Below, in pieces: positions 1-8,080 of a DNA stretch of 64,000 bases. Numbering within the stretch: position 1 is the first letter of the stretch; each line of letters opens with the position of its first letter. The stretch is from Polaribacter sp. BM10 (GTDB lineage Bacteria > Bacteroidota > Bacteroidia > Flavobacteriales > Flavobacteriaceae). The stretch spans positions 2,004,001-2,068,000 of the forward strand of contig NZ_CP019704.1 in assembly GCF_002005425.1 (NCBI RefSeq), written 5' to 3'. The notes beneath the pieces are model-generated. The model made no database searches. It saw nothing but the letters and a program-made list of their open reading frames with translations, and was not told where the DNA came from. The position numbers were made by a program, and so were the translations under genes.

Positions 1-372
1 AAACTTAGGTGCAGACCTGTGAATTGACAAACCGTCTTCACCGTCTTTTTTCAAATCACCTAAACCATCAATTGCATCACCAGTAACATTAAATAAACGA
101 CCATATATGTCATTTCCTATTGGCATTTGTATTGGATTTCCTGTAGCTAAAACTTCTGTTCCTCTACTTAATCCATCAGTAGCATCCATAGAAATGGTTC
201 TTACTGTATCTTCACCAATATGTTGTTGTACTTCTAACACTAAAATAGAACCATCAGCTTTTTTAATTTCTAATGAATCATAAATTTTAGGAAGTTCAGT
301 ATTTTCTGTATTGAATTCAACATCAATTACTGGCCCAATAATTTGAGAGACTTTTCCTGTAGTTGTAGACAT
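1..372 (-). CDS. atpD: ATP synthase F1 subunit beta, N-terminal part (runs off the window)
   Basis: This is the first 124 codons of the catalytic beta subunit of F1F0 ATP synthase, read on the minus strand from an ATG at 372 and cut by the window edge. The translation opens [20 protein letters not shown], followed by the beta-barrel domain with [16 protein letters not shown] and the GNPIQMPIG segment typical of the family. The nucleotide-binding domain with the P-loop lies outside the window. A TAnnTTTG promoter element sits about 58 nt upstream, and a terminator separates it from the OmpA-like gene. In Bacteroidota atpD is usually followed by atpC, which would lie beyond position 1. Identification is firm; only the missing part is unknown. 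Confidence 0.96.
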   Translation of the reverse strand, partial: MSTTTGKVSQIIGPVIDVEFNTENTELPKIYDSLEIKKADGSILVLEVQQHIGEDTVRTISMDATDGLSRGTEVLATGNPIQMPIGNDIYGRLFNVTGDAIDGLGDLKKDGEDGLSIHRSAPKF

Positions 373-430
373 CTATATCTAATTATAATTATTATTAATT
401 TTTGAGATTTAGCATCTCATTTTCAGGATG

Positions 431-438
431 CAAAGGTA
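431..438 (-). promoter_or_regulatory. Predicted atpD promoter -7 element (TACCTTTG)
   Basis: The minus strand reads TACCTTTG, a match to the Bacteroidota TAnnTTTG element, implying transcription starts near 424 with a leader of about 50 nt. The leader holds a short possible hairpin (TGAGAT/ATCTCA, 403-419). No clear -33 TTG is seen. Confidence 0.5.
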
Positions 439-502
439 ATTGTTTTGGTTGTAATTAAAAAAGTTTTTTTATTTAAAAAATAAACTATCCTAAAACAAAA
501 AA

Positions 503-525
503 CCTCACCAATTGGTGAGGTTTTT
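503..525 (-). terminator. Rho-independent terminator of the OmpA-like gene
   Basis: A perfect 9-bp inverted repeat (CCTCACCAA/TTGGTGAGG, 503-520) lies 26 nt after the stop of the OmpA-like gene. On the minus strand it is followed by TTTTTTG; the plus side also has a T-run, so it could work both ways. Confidence 0.85.
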
Positions 526-545
526 ATTATAGAATTGAAATAGAA

Positions 546-1907
546 TTATTTCTTGTTAGTTACTTTAACAACAACTCTTCTATTTTGAGCTCTTCCTGCT
601 CTTGTTTTGTTAGTTGCAACTGGCTCTCCTTCTCCAAATCCGATAGCTTCTAATCTTGTAGTGCTAACTCCTTGTTTTACTAAGTAGTCTCTTACAGCGA
701 TAGCTCTCTTTTCTGAAATTCTTAAGTTTAATGGTGCAGAACCTGAACTATCTGTATGACCTTCGATTACGAAAGTAGCACTTGGATTGTTGTTCATTAC
801 TTTAACCATTTCGTTTAACTTAGCAGTAACACCTGGCTTGAAAGAAGATTTACCTACGTTAAATAAAATTGCTTTAGCATATTCAGATAACATGTTTTCA
901 TCTTCTACATTAATAACTGGCTTAGGACAACCGTTGTTAGAAGCTGGTCCAGCAACATTAACACACTTGTCATCTTTATCTAATACACCGTCACCGTCAG
1001 TATCTGGCCAAGGACATCCACCGTTTGCCATTGGTCCTGCTTGAGAAGGACATTTATCGTTTTTATTAACTACACCGTCACCATCTGAATCAGGACAACC
1101 TTTGTTAGCTTTAGTTCCTTTTTCAGAAGGACACATGTCATCTTTATCAGCAACACCGTCACCATCAGCATCAGGACAACCGTTCATAGAAGCTAAACCT
1201 GCAACATTAGGACAAGCATCATCAGAATCTTTGATTCCGTCACCATCAGCATCAGGACATCCGTTAAATTCTTTTAAACCTGCAACCTCTGGACAAGCAT
1301 CATCTTTATCATATACTCCGTCTCCGTCAGTATCTTTTCCTCCAAATTTAATTACTAAACCTAAAGTAGTTTGGTAGTGAGCTTTTACTTCATCAGCAAA
1401 ACCTTTTTTAGTACCAGTTTGGAAGTTTAAACCTAAATTATCGTTAAACCAAGTATTGAAACCAACACCAGCATTTAACATACCTTCACCGTTAGAATCA
1501 ACTGAAGTATAACCACCACCTAAATATACATAAGGATCGAACCAAGCAGTTTCACCTACTAAGTTATTTAAATCATACTTTACAATTGCATCTACAGCCC
1601 AGTATAAAAAGTCTGAATCATCTTTTCTTGTAACTGTTTCAATTTTGTTTAAAGACCCTGCTAATTGTAAAGAAAAACCTTTATTAAGGTATTTATCTGC
1701 AGAAATTCTAGAAATTGACGGTAATACATTCCAGTCATTGTTTCCTAATAAATCTTTTACTTGCTCACTGAAATCATCAGTGTTGTAAAAATCTACATTG
1801 TTTAAACCAAAACCAACAGCCCACGGGTTGTTTTCATCTTGTGCATTTACGTTGCTTACAGCTACTAACGCAAATAAAGCTATCACAGCTAATTTTAATC
1901 GTTTCAT
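546..1907 (-). CDS. OmpA family outer membrane protein with five thrombospondin type 3 repeats
   Basis: An outer membrane protein of 453 residues expected to anchor the outer membrane to peptidoglycan. A signal peptide ([20 protein letters not shown], ending before AQ) is followed by a beta-barrel domain to about residue 190. Then come five tandem calcium-binding thrombospondin type 3 repeats of the form DxDGDGVxDxDDxCPxxxG...GCP (about 192-335). The C-terminal OmpA/MotB domain (about 345-453) contains the peptidoglycan-binding segment with NLRISEKRA and NRRVVVKV. The fifth repeat has CV where the others have CP. A TTG two codons upstream keeps the frame open, but the ATG at 1907 begins the signal peptide properly. 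It is probably abundant and monocistronic, with its own promoter and strong terminator. The barrel resembles the shorter protein at 10799-11338. Confidence 0.93.
   Translation of the reverse strand: MKRLKLAVIALFALVAVSNVNAQDENNPWAVGFGLNNVDFYNTDDFSEQVKDLLGNNDWNVLPSISRISADKYLNKGFSLQLAGSLNKIETVTRKDDSDFLYWAVDAIVKYDLNNLVGETAWFDPYVYLGGGYTSVDSNGEGMLNAGVGFNTWFNDNLGLNFQTGTKKGFADEVKAHYQTTLGLVIKFGGKDTDGDGVYDKDDACPEVAGLKEFNGCPDADGDGIKDSDDACPNVAGLASMNGCPDADGDGVADKDDMCPSEKGTKANKGCPDSDGDGVVNKNDKCPSQAGPMANGGCPWPDTDGDGVLDKDDKCVNVAGPASNNGCPKPVINVEDENMLSEYAKAILFNVGKSSFKPGVTAKLNEMVKVMNNNPSATFVIEGHTDSSGSAPLNLRISEKRAIAVRDYLVKQGVSTTRLEAIGFGEGEPVATNKTRAGRAQNRRVVVKVTNKK
960..1350 (-). repeat. Tandem coding repeat: five thrombospondin type 3 units
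   Basis: Five units of about 75-85 bp encode DxDGDGV...DDxCP...GCP modules in the linker of the OmpA-like protein. They are protein repeats with related DNA, not a CRISPR array, and could recombine to change linker length. Confidence 0.75.
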
Positions 1908-1946
1908 TATCAAATTTTTAAATTAAAAGTTCGTTATTATAATACG

Positions 1947-1954
1947 CAAAAGTA
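1947..1954 (-). promoter_or_regulatory. Predicted promoter of the OmpA-like gene (TACTTTTG)
   Basis: The minus strand reads TACTTTTG, a TAnnTTTG match, about 40 nt before the ATG at 1907. TTTG-like bases lie about 20 nt further upstream (near 1975-1980), consistent with a Bacteroidota -33/-7 pair. Confidence 0.55.
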
Positions 1955-2021
1955 AACTCTTAAAACGTATCTACAAAGACAAATCTACAAAATATTCGTA
2001 AAACATCAAGTTTTTATAAAA

Positions 2022-3215
2022 CTAAATTACCTTTAACTCTTTACCCACTTCGGTAAATGCAGAAATTGCTTTATCTAAATGTTCTTTAGTATGAGCAGCA
2101 GATAACTGTACTCTGATTCTTGCTTTTTCTTTTGGCACAACCGGAAAGAAAAATCCAATCACATAAATTCCTTTTTCTAATAATTTGTTAGCCATTATTT
2201 GAGACAATTTTGCGTCATACAGCATTACAGGTACAATTGCTGCATCTGCACCAACTAGATCAAAACCTGCTTTTTCCATCTCTGTTCTAAAATAGTTTGT
2301 ATTCCATTCTAGCTGATCTCTTAAAGTTGTGTCTGTAGCTATTAAATCAAAAACTTTTAATGAAGCACCAACAATAGCCGGAGCCAAAGAGTTTGAAAAT
2401 AAATAAGGTCTAGAGCGTTGGCGTAAAATTTCTATAATTTCTTTTTTACCTGTAGTATAACCTCCCATTGCACCACCTAGGGCTTTACCCAAAGTTCCTG
2501 TTACGATATCTACTCTATCCATAACATTTTTTAATTCTACAGTTCCTCTACCTGTTTTACCTATAAAACCAGTTGCATGACACTCATCTACCATTACCAT
2601 AGCATCATACTTATCTGCTAAATCGCAAATTTCATCTAGTTTTGCTACAATACCATCCATAGAGAAAACACCGTCTGTAACAATTATTTTAAATCTATGA
2701 TTTTCTTTATTAGCTGCAATTAATTGCTCTTCTAAAGAAGCCATATCATTATTATTGTACCTATAACGAGCTGCTTTACACAAACGAACTCCGTCGATAA
2801 TAGAAGCGTGATTTAAACTATCAGAAATAATGGCATCTTCTTTTGTTAAAAGTGGTTCAAAAACACCCCCGTTTGCATCAAAAGCTGCGGCATATAAAAT
2901 AGTATCTTCCGTGGTATAAAAATCTGCTATTTTTTGTTCTAATTTCTTATGAATATCTTGTGTACCACAAATAAATCTTACAGATGACATACCGAAACCA
3001 TGCGTATCCATAACATCTTTTGCTGCCTGAATTACCTCTGCATTATTAGACAAACCTAAATAATTATTGGCACAAAAATTAATAACTTCTTCTCCTGTAG
3101 AAATTTTAATAACTGCATCTTGCGAAGAAGTAATAATTCTTTCAGATTTATACAAACCTGCTTCTATAATATCTTGAATTTCTTTTTTTAAAGTATCTTT
3201 AATTTTACCGTACAT
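2022..3215 (-). CDS. kbl: Glycine C-acetyltransferase (2-amino-3-ketobutyrate CoA ligase)
   Basis: A cytosolic pyridoxal-phosphate enzyme that cleaves 2-amino-3-ketobutyrate with CoA to glycine and acetyl-CoA, the second step of threonine breakdown. The 397 residues match the family length. The PLP-binding lysine is K244 in [10 protein letters not shown], the cofactor-pyridine aspartate D210 lies in [10 protein letters not shown], and ANNYLGLS (about 49-56) and [12 protein letters not shown] (131-142) are alpha-oxoamine synthase signatures. The close relatives 8-amino-7-oxononanoate synthase and 5-aminolevulinate synthase share the fold, but the overall sequence reads as Kbl. The partner threonine dehydrogenase is not in this window. 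The gene has its own predicted promoter and appears monocistronic. Confidence 0.93.
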   Translation of the reverse strand: MYGKIKDTLKKEIQDIIEAGLYKSERIITSSQDAVIKISTGEEVINFCANNYLGLSNNAEVIQAAKDVMDTHGFGMSSVRFICGTQDIHKKLEQKIADFYTTEDTILYAAAFDANGGVFEPLLTKEDAIISDSLNHASIIDGVRLCKAARYRYNNNDMASLEEQLIAANKENHRFKIIVTDGVFSMDGIVAKLDEICDLADKYDAMVMVDECHATGFIGKTGRGTVELKNVMDRVDIVTGTLGKALGGAMGGYTTGKKEIIEILRQRSRPYLFSNSLAPAIVGASLKVFDLIATDTTLRDQLEWNTNYFRTEMEKAGFDLVGADAAIVPVMLYDAKLSQIMANKLLEKGIYVIGFFFPVVPKEKARIRVQLSAAHTKEHLDKAISAFTEVGKELKVI

Positions 3216-3235
3216 TTTTTATCAATTTGAGAAAA

Positions 3236-3243
3236 CAAAGTTA
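3236..3243 (-). promoter_or_regulatory. Predicted kbl promoter -7 element (TAACTTTG)
   Basis: TAACTTTG on the minus strand lies in the 47-bp gap between the helicase stop and the kbl ATG, about 20 nt upstream of the start. It suggests kbl is transcribed separately. Confidence 0.5.
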
Positions 3244-3262
3244 CAAAGTTTATTTTTTTTGT

Positions 3263-6200
3263 TTATACTTCAACAACATCAATTTTATCATTTATGTAAA
3301 CAAGTAATTTTCTAGATACATTAAAATGCATTGATTCTAAAACAATTCCATATTTTAATAATTGCTGATGATGTTCATTTAATGGCGCACCGGTTTTGTA
3401 ATCTATAATTATCGCTTCATTTTTTGAATTAACCACCAATCTGTCCGGAATAATAATTTGATTATCAAAATCTACAATTTCACGCTCATTAAAAATGGTT
3501 ACTTCATCAGAAAAATAACTATTTAAATCTTTGTGGTTAACAATAATATTTACACTTTTTAATATATATTCTAACTGCTCTGTATTGATAAAACCTTGCT
3601 GATGATATTGATTTATAATAAAATCAACATCGTTTTTAGTTTTTATTTTTGATAAAATCTCATGAAACAAGTTACCAAAATCAATCGCTTTTCCTTGCTC
3701 TGTATTCCATAATTTTGAAGCACTTGCCAACAAAACAATATTGTGTTCTTGCCACGGATTGGAAATAAATTTTTGATGCACTTCTGATAAAGATGCTTGT
3801 TTTACTTTCTCTACCTTACGAGAAACATCACCAAACTCATACTCTAAAAGATCATCTTGCCAAAGATTTTGTTCTTTTAAATAATTGATAAAAATACCTG
3901 AATAATAATTAACACTTTCTACACCTTTTGCAGATATTTTCTTCTCGGTAATAATATGTAATTGCTCTACAGCTCTTGTTAACGCTACATATAAAAGATT
4001 AAAATTATCGAGTTCTAACTCTTCTCTTTGTTGATTGAAAATATCTAAACCTCTTTGATTTATTAAACTTAAATCTTTCTTATAATCTATTAAAAGCTCT
4101 TTAAAATTGTAATCTTCTGGCAAATCGTTAAACCAAACTTTCGGCTTAATTTGCCTGTAAAGTTCTACATCACAAGGAAAAATTACTACAGGAAACTCTA
4201 ATCCTTTTGATTTATGAATCGTCATTACCTGAACAGCATCTGAGTTTTCTGACGCCACAATACTCAACTTGTCTTTCTTTAATTCCCAAAACTCTAAAAA
4301 GTCGCCAATTTCTGTACCTTTTCTTTGTTGCTCTAATACTACATCTAAGAAAAACTGAATATAAGCATCCGAAGAATTCACCAAACAAAACCCTCTAACA
4401 ATCTCTTCTATTTTCTCATAAAAAGGCGCTTGCTGAAAAACATTGTAATCAAATACAATATTATGCTGTTGCAGTTCTGCAAAAATAGTAGCATTATCGG
4501 ATTTTATGTGTTTTTGAAAAAATTGATGTTTTGGAATTTCAATTTGCAAATGTTCATGTAAAAAATATAAAAACTCAAATCTCCTTTCTTCATCTTTAGG
4601 GTTTTGAATAATTTTTAAAACATCTATTATAAAGTTAATTTTAGCATTGTTTTTTAAAAGTAAAGTTTCAGAAGAAATTATAGAAATTCCGTTTTCTGAT
4701 AAATAATCGGCAACTGCAATTCCGTCTTTTTTAGTACGAGTTAAAACACAAATTTCATTTAAATAAAAATCTTCTTTCAAGAGATTTATTTTCTCTAAAA
4801 CTTTTTTCGGATACTTTAATTTCTCTTCATCTTTTTCTAATTTATCTAAAAAATTTAAAGAAACATACCCGCCTTTTTTAGAGTTTTCTAACTGCGTATT
4901 ACCTTCTACAAATAATTTTTTGTACGATTCATTTTGAATGAATTTAGCGGTATGTTGAAAAAATGAATTATTAAAATTAATTACTTCAGAATAGCTTCGA
5001 TAATTCGTTTCTAAATTTTGTACATTTTTTTGAATATGAAAAGGGTTACCATTTTCAGATCCTAAATCGATAAACTGTTCTGCCTTTCCACCTCGCCATC
5101 TGTAAATTGCTTGTTTACCATCACCAACCAATAACAAATTACTATTTTCTTGCGCTAATGCATTGTCTATTAACGGAATTAAATTTTGCCATTGCAACTC
5201 AGATGTATCTTGCATTTCATCAATAAAATAATTCTGAAACCTTTGCCCAATTCTTTCATAAATATATGGCGCAGGCTGGTCTTTAATATTATCTGAAATT
5301 AATTGATTAAACTCTGCATTTAAACGAATATTATTATCTTCTTTTATAGTGTTTAATTCTGAATTTATATTGTTTAAAACAGCTAAAGGAATAATACTTT
5401 TTAAAGCAATTTTGTTTAACAAATACCCAGAAAAATTATTTTCATACAATACTTTAGATTCGTAATAAAAAGCCCTTAATTCAGGAGAAATGTCTTTAAT
5501 TAGTTCTTTAACATCTGCAGAAGTCTTGCCTGCAAATAAGTTTTTTTCATTCTCTATTGTAGTATTTAATCTACCATCAAATTTTAGCTCTTCACTTTTA
5601 AGAAATCTTAACTTTGTAAATTTTTTGAAATGCTTAAAATACTCACCTGTGTATGCAAAATCAGAAATATTTAAACCATTTTGATTTATAAAATTTAAAA
5701 CCTTATTACCAAGTTTCTCAAAAGAAGCTTCTATTTTTTTATTTTTTTGCTGAAGTTTTTCTTTCAGTTCAAAAAAATCATCTAAGCTCTTATCTTGTAA
5801 TTTTCTAAAATGTTTTACATCATCTTCGTTTAACAAAACCCTAGAGAACTCGTTAAGATCATTTGAAATATCCCAAGATTTATCATCATCTGTTTTATCA
5901 AGAGAATAATCAATTAAAAGTTTGGTTAATTTTTTATCCGTTCCTATTTTAGAAATCAATACATCTACTGCTTCATTTAATAAAGAAACTGCATCCATTT
6001 CTACTTCAAAATTTAAAGACAATCCTAAATCGTATGCAAAACTTTTAATAATTTTATGCGTAAAACTATCTATTGTTGTAATTGAAAATGCAGAGTAATT
6101 TTGCAAAATTGCATCTAAAATTCTTTTACTTCTCTCTACAATTAATGTTTTATCTAAAGAAGTTTCATCAATAATAATCTTTAGTACATCATTTTGTTTA

Positions 6201-6406
6201 CCAGCCGCAAATTCTTCTAAATTAAAAAGAACTCGTTCTTTCATTTCACCAGCAGCTTTATTTGTAAAAGTAATTGCCAGTACATTTTGAAACGTAAAAA
6301 TATTATCTGATGTTAACAGTACTTTTAAATACTGTTTTACCAATGTAAAAGTTTTACCGCTACCGGCAGAAGCGTTATAAACATTAAAAGTTGAAGGTTG
6401 TTGCAC
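3263..6406 (-). CDS. UvrD/Rep-type helicase with C-terminal nuclease domain (AddA/RecB-like)
   Basis: A 1047-residue helicase-nuclease likely to process double-strand breaks for recombination. Helicase motifs appear in order: Walker A ASAGSGKT (12-19), Walker B with IDEMQDTS (about 392-400), LVGDGKQAIYRWRGG (about 430), and VMTIHKSKGLEFP (about 725-735). A PD-(D/E)XK nuclease follows near residue 1000 (IIPDRLVV...IIIDYKTG). Start is a GTG: an in-frame stop lies four codons upstream and the Walker A begins at residue 12, so no ATG is available. This is the Bacteroidota AddA/RecB-like type. The usual AddB-like partner is not adjacent here; the upstream neighbour is a metal transporter separated by a terminator. 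Confidence 0.9.
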   Translation of the reverse strand: MQQPSTFNVYNASAGSGKTFTLVKQYLKVLLTSDNIFTFQNVLAITFTNKAAGEMKERVLFNLEEFAAGKQNDVLKIIIDETSLDKTLIVERSKRILDAILQNYSAFSITTIDSFTHKIIKSFAYDLGLSLNFEVEMDAVSLLNEAVDVLISKIGTDKKLTKLLIDYSLDKTDDDKSWDISNDLNEFSRVLLNEDDVKHFRKLQDKSLDDFFELKEKLQQKNKKIEASFEKLGNKVLNFINQNGLNISDFAYTGEYFKHFKKFTKLRFLKSEELKFDGRLNTTIENEKNLFAGKTSADVKELIKDISPELRAFYYESKVLYENNFSGYLLNKIALKSIIPLAVLNNINSELNTIKEDNNIRLNAEFNQLISDNIKDQPAPYIYERIGQRFQNYFIDEMQDTSELQWQNLIPLIDNALAQENSNLLLVGDGKQAIYRWRGGKAEQFIDLGSENGNPFHIQKNVQNLETNYRSYSEVINFNNSFFQHTAKFIQNESYKKLFVEGNTQLENSKKGGYVSLNFLDKLEKDEEKLKYPKKVLEKINLLKEDFYLNEICVLTRTKKDGIAVADYLSENGISIISSETLLLKNNAKINFIIDVLKIIQNPKDEERRFEFLYFLHEHLQIEIPKHQFFQKHIKSDNATIFAELQQHNIVFDYNVFQQAPFYEKIEEIVRGFCLVNSSDAYIQFFLDVVLEQQRKGTEIGDFLEFWELKKDKLSIVASENSDAVQVMTIHKSKGLEFPVVIFPCDVELYRQIKPKVWFNDLPEDYNFKELLIDYKKDLSLINQRGLDIFNQQREELELDNFNLLYVALTRAVEQLHIITEKKISAKGVESVNYYSGIFINYLKEQNLWQDDLLEYEFGDVSRKVEKVKQASLSEVHQKFISNPWQEHNIVLLASASKLWNTEQGKAIDFGNLFHEILSKIKTKNDVDFIINQYHQQGFINTEQLEYILKSVNIIVNHKDLNSYFSDEVTIFNEREIVDFDNQIIIPDRLVVNSKNEAIIIDYKTGAPLNEHHQQLLKYGIVLESMHFNVSRKLLVYINDKIDVVEV

Positions 6407-6430
6407 TGCGAAATTTTATTGCAAAATACA

Positions 6431-6461
6431 AAAAGCCAAACAGAAATTGTTTGGCTTTTAA
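6431..6461 (-). terminator. Terminator of the DtxR-ZIP operon
   Basis: A perfect 12-bp inverted repeat (AAAAGCCAAACA/TGTTTGGCTTTT, loop GAAAT, 6431-6459) lies 24 nt past the ZIP stop. The stem carries A and T runs on both sides, so it resembles a bidirectional terminator. Confidence 0.85.
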
Positions 6462-6484
6462 TATTATATTTTTTGATAAAGATT

Positions 6485-7321
6485 TTAACCTAAACCAACA
6501 TCTAAAGACATCATTACTATAAAACCACCTATAAAACCAAGTGTAGCAATATCTGTATATTTATCTCTTTGAGTTTCTGGAATTACTTCTTCTACTACAA
6601 CAAAAATCATTGCTCCTGCAGCAAATGCCAACGCATAAGGTAAAATCGGTGTAAAAAATGATACAGCTAAGGCTCCTAAAACCCCTGCAATGGGTTCTAC
6701 AATTGCAGACATTTGTCCGTACCAAAAACTTTTTAACCTACTTACACCTTGCCTTCTTAAAGGCATTGCAACAGCAAAACCTTCTGGAAAATTCTGTATA
6801 CCGATACCAATTGCTAACGAAATTGCCGCTATAATCATTTCGGTTTGCTCTACACCAACTAACGTAGATGCTGCACCAAAAAGTACACCAACTGCCAAAC
6901 CTTCTGGAATATTATGCAGTGTAATTGCCAAGACCAATAAAGTAGTTTTATGCCATTCTGTTTTTACTCCTTCTGCTTCACTTTCTTTAAAATTTATGTG
7001 TAAATGTGGTAAAATTTTATCCATACCAAATAAAGACAAAGCTCCTAAACCAAAACCAACTGCCGCGGGTAAAACTTTCACAAAACCTTCTCCAGGACTG
7101 TTTTCTATAGCCGGCGCTAACAAACTCCAAAAACTTGCCGCAACCATAACACCACCAGTAAAACCTAACATACCATCTAAAACCGCCCTATTTGCTTTCT
7201 TAAAAAAGAAAACTAACGCGGCACCTGCAGCAGTTAAACCCCAAGTAAATAATGATGCGTAAAGCGCTGCTAAAATTGGATGTTCTTTTCCAAAATCAAC
7301 TAATTGATCAAATGTACTCAT
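6485..7321 (-). CDS. ZIP family divalent metal transporter (ZupT-like)
   Basis: An inner-membrane importer of divalent metals of the ZIP family, 278 residues with about eight membrane segments. The metal-binding helices carry the signatures HNIPEGLAVG (H136, N137, E140) and QNFPEGFAVA (N177, E180). A hydrophilic loop with HLH lies between membrane segments near residue 107. It is co-transcribed with the DtxR-type repressor upstream: the repressor stop and this ATG overlap as ATGA. That pairing suggests metal-controlled uptake of Mn, Fe or Zn; the metal cannot be told from sequence. A strong terminator follows. Confidence 0.92.
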   Translation of the reverse strand: MSTFDQLVDFGKEHPILAALYASLFTWGLTAAGAALVFFFKKANRAVLDGMLGFTGGVMVAASFWSLLAPAIENSPGEGFVKVLPAAVGFGLGALSLFGMDKILPHLHINFKESEAEGVKTEWHKTTLLVLAITLHNIPEGLAVGVLFGAASTLVGVEQTEMIIAAISLAIGIGIQNFPEGFAVAMPLRRQGVSRLKSFWYGQMSAIVEPIAGVLGALAVSFFTPILPYALAFAAGAMIFVVVEEVIPETQRDKYTDIATLGFIGGFIVMMSLDVGLG

Positions 7322-7974
7322 GCTTTTTTAATGTATAAATTGTTTGCTATTTTATTAGAAATATTTAGTTTTTTATCTTCTATTAATATTGATAATGAAT
7401 TATCGAAATCTTCTTTATCTATAATGGTAATTTTCTTACCCAATGTTATTCCTTTTTTATCTAAAAACTGTAAAAACTCTGATGAAGAATCATCAACCCC
7501 AACACAAATACCACTTTCATTTTTAGATAACGTAGCTAATAAACTTTTCTCTATCGTTTTTAAATTACCATCTTTATCTGGTATAGGATCTCCGTGAGGA
7601 TCGTGTGTAGGAAAACCTAAAAAACTATCTAATTGATCTATTAATTTAGCCGATTTTATATGCTCTAATTGCTCTGCAACATCATGCACCTCATCCCAAG
7701 AAAAGTTTAATTTTTCTACTAAAAAAACCTCCCACAATCTGTGTTTTCTAACAACATTTGCTGCAATTGTTTTTCCTAGCTCGGTTAATGTAACCCCTTT
7801 GTACTTCTTATAGATAACAACTTCTTTTTCAGATAATTTTTTAACCATATCTGTAACAGAAGAAGCTTTAGTAGCTAATTTTTCTGCAATAGCATTTGTA
7901 CTAATACCTTTATTAGCATCTAATTCTAAATGATATATTGCTTTTAAATAATTTTCTTCAGAAAGGGTAAACAT
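7318..7974 (-). CDS. DtxR/MntR family metal-dependent transcriptional repressor
   Basis: A 218-residue metal-sensing regulator. It has an N-terminal winged helix (about 1-62, recognition region AEKLATKASSVTDMVKKLSE), a dimerisation and metal-binding domain with H78, H97, E101, E104 and H105 in positions typical of MntR/DtxR ligands (HDVAEQLEH), and a C-terminal FeoA/SH3-like domain (about 145-218). It heads an operon with the ZIP transporter and is divergent from a TonB receptor; the shared 106-bp gap contains a 22-bp palindrome likely to be its operator. The family represses metal uptake when Mn or Fe is replete. Family assignment is firm; the co-repressor metal is not determined. Confidence 0.92.
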   Translation of the reverse strand: MFTLSEENYLKAIYHLELDANKGISTNAIAEKLATKASSVTDMVKKLSEKEVVIYKKYKGVTLTELGKTIAANVVRKHRLWEVFLVEKLNFSWDEVHDVAEQLEHIKSAKLIDQLDSFLGFPTHDPHGDPIPDKDGNLKTIEKSLLATLSKNESGICVGVDDSSSEFLQFLDKKGITLGKKITIIDKEDFDNSLSILIEDKKLNISNKIANNLYIKKA

Positions 7975-7992
7975 TCATTTTTATTTAGACAA

Positions 7993-8000
7993 CAAATATA
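7993..8000 (-). promoter_or_regulatory. Predicted promoter -7 element of the DtxR-ZIP operon (TATATTTG)
   Basis: TATATTTG on the minus strand, 18 nt before the repressor ATG. Its -33 region (about 8019-8028) touches the edge of the palindrome at 8025-8046. Confidence 0.55.
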
Positions 8001-8024
8001 TACTTTTTATTTTTATCAAAATAT

Positions 8025-8046
8025 ATTTTTAGACAAGTCTAAAAAT
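8025..8046. promoter_or_regulatory. Operator-like palindrome, probable DtxR-type repressor site
   Basis: A 22-bp inverted repeat with half-sites ATTTTTAGAC and GTCTAAAAAT around a central AA. It lies between the divergent repressor and TonB-receptor genes, in the -33 region of the receptor promoter and at the edge of the repressor promoter. Length and symmetry suit a DtxR/MntR box. The assignment to this repressor is inference from position. Confidence 0.6.
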
Positions 8047-8051
8047 TAAGT

Positions 8052-8059
8052 TATATTTG
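8052..8059 (+). promoter_or_regulatory. Predicted TonB-receptor promoter -7 element (TATATTTG)
   Basis: TATATTTG 21 nt upstream of the receptor ATG. The operator-like palindrome lies just upstream and would block the -33 region. Confidence 0.6.
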
Positions 8060-8080
8060 TAAAAAAATATATTTACAATA

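Noticed and set aside
960..1350. Possible CRISPR-like array
   Set aside because: The periodic repeats are in-frame coding thrombospondin type 3 units with variable sequence, not identical repeats with unique spacers.
787..1377. Long open frames opposite the OmpA-like gene
   Set aside because: They mirror the repeated Asp/Cys-rich coding of the minus-strand gene, have no promoter or family resemblance, and are antisense shadows.
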